From Actinomycetota bacterium (GTDB lineage Bacteria; Actinomycetota; Thermoleophilia; Gaiellales; Gaiellaceae): DNA of 64,000 nt. Positions 63,086 through 64,000 of the stretch are shown in pieces. Location of the stretch: positions 1 to 64,000 of the forward strand of contig PLJC01000029.1 in assembly GCA_003139545.1 (NCBI GenBank), in the 5' to 3' direction. A program made the position numbers and the translations under genes. The number at the start of each line of letters is the position of its first letter. The stretch's first letter is position 1. The notes beneath the pieces were generated by a model. That model was not told where the DNA came from, did no database searches, and was given only the letters and a program-made list of their open reading frames with translations.

Positions 63086-64000
63086 GTGTCTGACAACGGC
63101 GCGCTCATCCATGCACGCGGTCTGACGAAGCGCTTCGGCGCTCTCACCGCTGTCGACGCGATCGACTTCGACGTTCGCAAGGGCGAGGCGTTCGGCTTCC
63201 TCGGGCCGAACGGCGCGGGGAAGAGCTCGACGATGCGCATGATCGGTTGCGTCTCGCCGATCACCGCCGGCACGCTGCGCGTCCTCGGCCTCGACCCGGG
63301 ACGCGACGGCCCGGCGATCCGCGGAAGACTCGGCGTCGTCCCGCAGCTCGACACGCTCGACCTCGAGCTCACGGTCCGCGAGAACCTCGTCATCTACGGC
63401 CGCTACTTCGGGCTGTCCCGGAAAGAGCTGCGCGCGCGAACGGACGAGCTGCTCGAGTTCGTGCAGCTTTCGGAGCGCGCGGACGACCCGGTCGCGCCGC
63501 TCTCCGGTGGCATGAAGCGGCGGCTCACGATCGCGCGCTCGCTCGTGAACGATCCGGATGTGCTGTTGCTCGACGAGCCCACGACCGGGCTCGATCCGCA
63601 GGCGCGCCACGTCGTTTGGGACCGCCTCTTTCGGCTGAAGCAGCAAGGCGTGACGCTCGTCCTCACGACGCATTACATGGACGAGGCTGAGCAGCTGTGC
63701 GACCGGCTCGTGATCATGCACCAGGGCACGATCGCGGAGGAGGGCTCGCCGATCGAGTTGATCCAGCGGCTGTCGACGCGCGAGGTGGTCGAGCTCCGCT
63801 TTGCGGGCGAAGCGCCGACGATCGAGGCCGACGTCTTCGACGGACGGGCGGCGCGCGTGGAGGTGCTGCCGGACCGGATCCTGCTCTACACCGACGACGG
63901 CGACGCGCTCGTCCCGCTCGCGCACGAGCGGCTGCAGCCGATGAGCGTGCTCGTGCGCCGCTCGACGCTGGAGGACGTCTTCCTCCGCCTCACCGGCCGA
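63086..64000 (+). CDS. ABC transporter ATP-binding protein, NodI/DrrA-like (runs off right edge)
   Basis: 305 codons are visible and the frame is still open. Walker A FLGPNGAGKSST, signature PLSGGMKRRLTIARSLV, Walker B LLLDEPTTGLDP, and LTTHYMDEAEQLCDR. The C-terminal part with TLEDVFLRLTGR is the usual end of this family, so little is missing. It exports an unknown compound with a permease that should follow. TAACGT (63074-63079) lies 6 bases before the GTG, overlapping the parB stop. Confidence 0.92.
   Translation, partial: MSDNGALIHARGLTKRFGALTAVDAIDFDVRKGEAFGFLGPNGAGKSSTMRMIGCVSPITAGTLRVLGLDPGRDGPAIRGRLGVVPQLDTLDLELTVRENLVIYGRYFGLSRKELRARTDELLEFVQLSERADDPVAPLSGGMKRRLTIARSLVNDPDVLLLDEPTTGLDPQARHVVWDRLFRLKQQGVTLVLTTHYMDEAEQLCDRLVIMHQGTIAEEGSPIELIQRLSTREVVELRFAGEAPTIEADVFDGRAARVEVLPDRILLYTDDGDALVPLAHERLQPMSVLVRRSTLEDVFLRLTGR

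Overview
The window looks like the replication-origin region of a high-GC, single-membrane bacterium of the actinobacterial lineage. My best guess is class Thermoleophilia (Gaiellales or Solirubrobacterales). The guess rests on gene content and GC only, because there is no rRNA gene to test it. The origin-type order dnaA-dnaN-recF-DUF721-gyrB-gyrA (minus strand) and rpmH-rnpA-yidD-yidC-jag-rsmG-parA-parB (plus strand) is complete between 48.8 and 63.1 kb. A perfect DnaA box lies between dnaA and rpmH. A DnaA-trio-like element next to a one-mismatch DnaA box lies between dnaN and dnaA.

Layout. 1-9.3 kb: end of a Ser/Thr kinase gene, cell-surface and DUF genes, a HEPN/nucleotidyltransferase toxin-antitoxin-like pair, a sulfurtransferase, an L,D-transpeptidase, a broken acetyltransferase, and glutamine synthetase II with an attenuator-like leader. 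9.3-21 kb: LysE exporter with WYL regulator, a flavin oxidoreductase, an ABC transporter/methyltransferase operon with a short leader ORF, rmlA-rmlC-rmlD, a CoA lyase, an M23 peptidase, a split TauE-type permease and otsB. 21-30.5 kb: PLP decarboxylase-polX operon, a mannosyltransferase-thioredoxin pair, the thiD-thiM-thiL operon behind a TPP riboswitch, and an MrfA-type helicase. 30.5-40.8 kb: DGPF protein with ECF sigma factor, LigD, accD-accA, an arginase-GNAT-HAD operon, a cupin and a YgjP peptidase. 40.8-48.8 kb: an ECF sigma factor heading fabZ-fabH-fabD-fabG-fabF, then birA, NfeD, slipin and a MerR-like regulator. 48.8-63.1 kb: the origin region. 63.1 kb to the right edge: an ABC ATPase that runs off the window.

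Gene density is very high. Most operon junctions are ATGA or GTGA overlaps, and no stretch over 300 bases lacks a gene. I see no tRNA, rRNA, CRISPR array, prophage or insertion sequence.

Two genome-wide habits stand out. First, more than twenty first genes have no Shine-Dalgarno sequence but carry a TANNNT-like -10 hexamer 6-9 bases before the start codon, which points to leaderless mRNAs. At several divergent gene pairs the two -10 boxes overlap each other. Second, three or four genes (recF, the DUF721 gene, one ECF sigma gene, possibly rsmG) have no ATG, GTG or TTG at the expected start. Instead they have CTG, ACG or ATA exactly there, in one case 6 bases after a GGAGG. These are either real non-canonical starts or sequence errors.

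Other notable items are an operator-like palindrome around the promoter of the toxin-antitoxin pair, mutually exclusive hairpins ahead of glutamine synthetase, a terminator-like hairpin crossed by a 10-codon ORF at the gyrB start, a duplicated fabF 3' end, and a frameshifted acetyltransferase that has lost its acetyl-CoA-binding segment.
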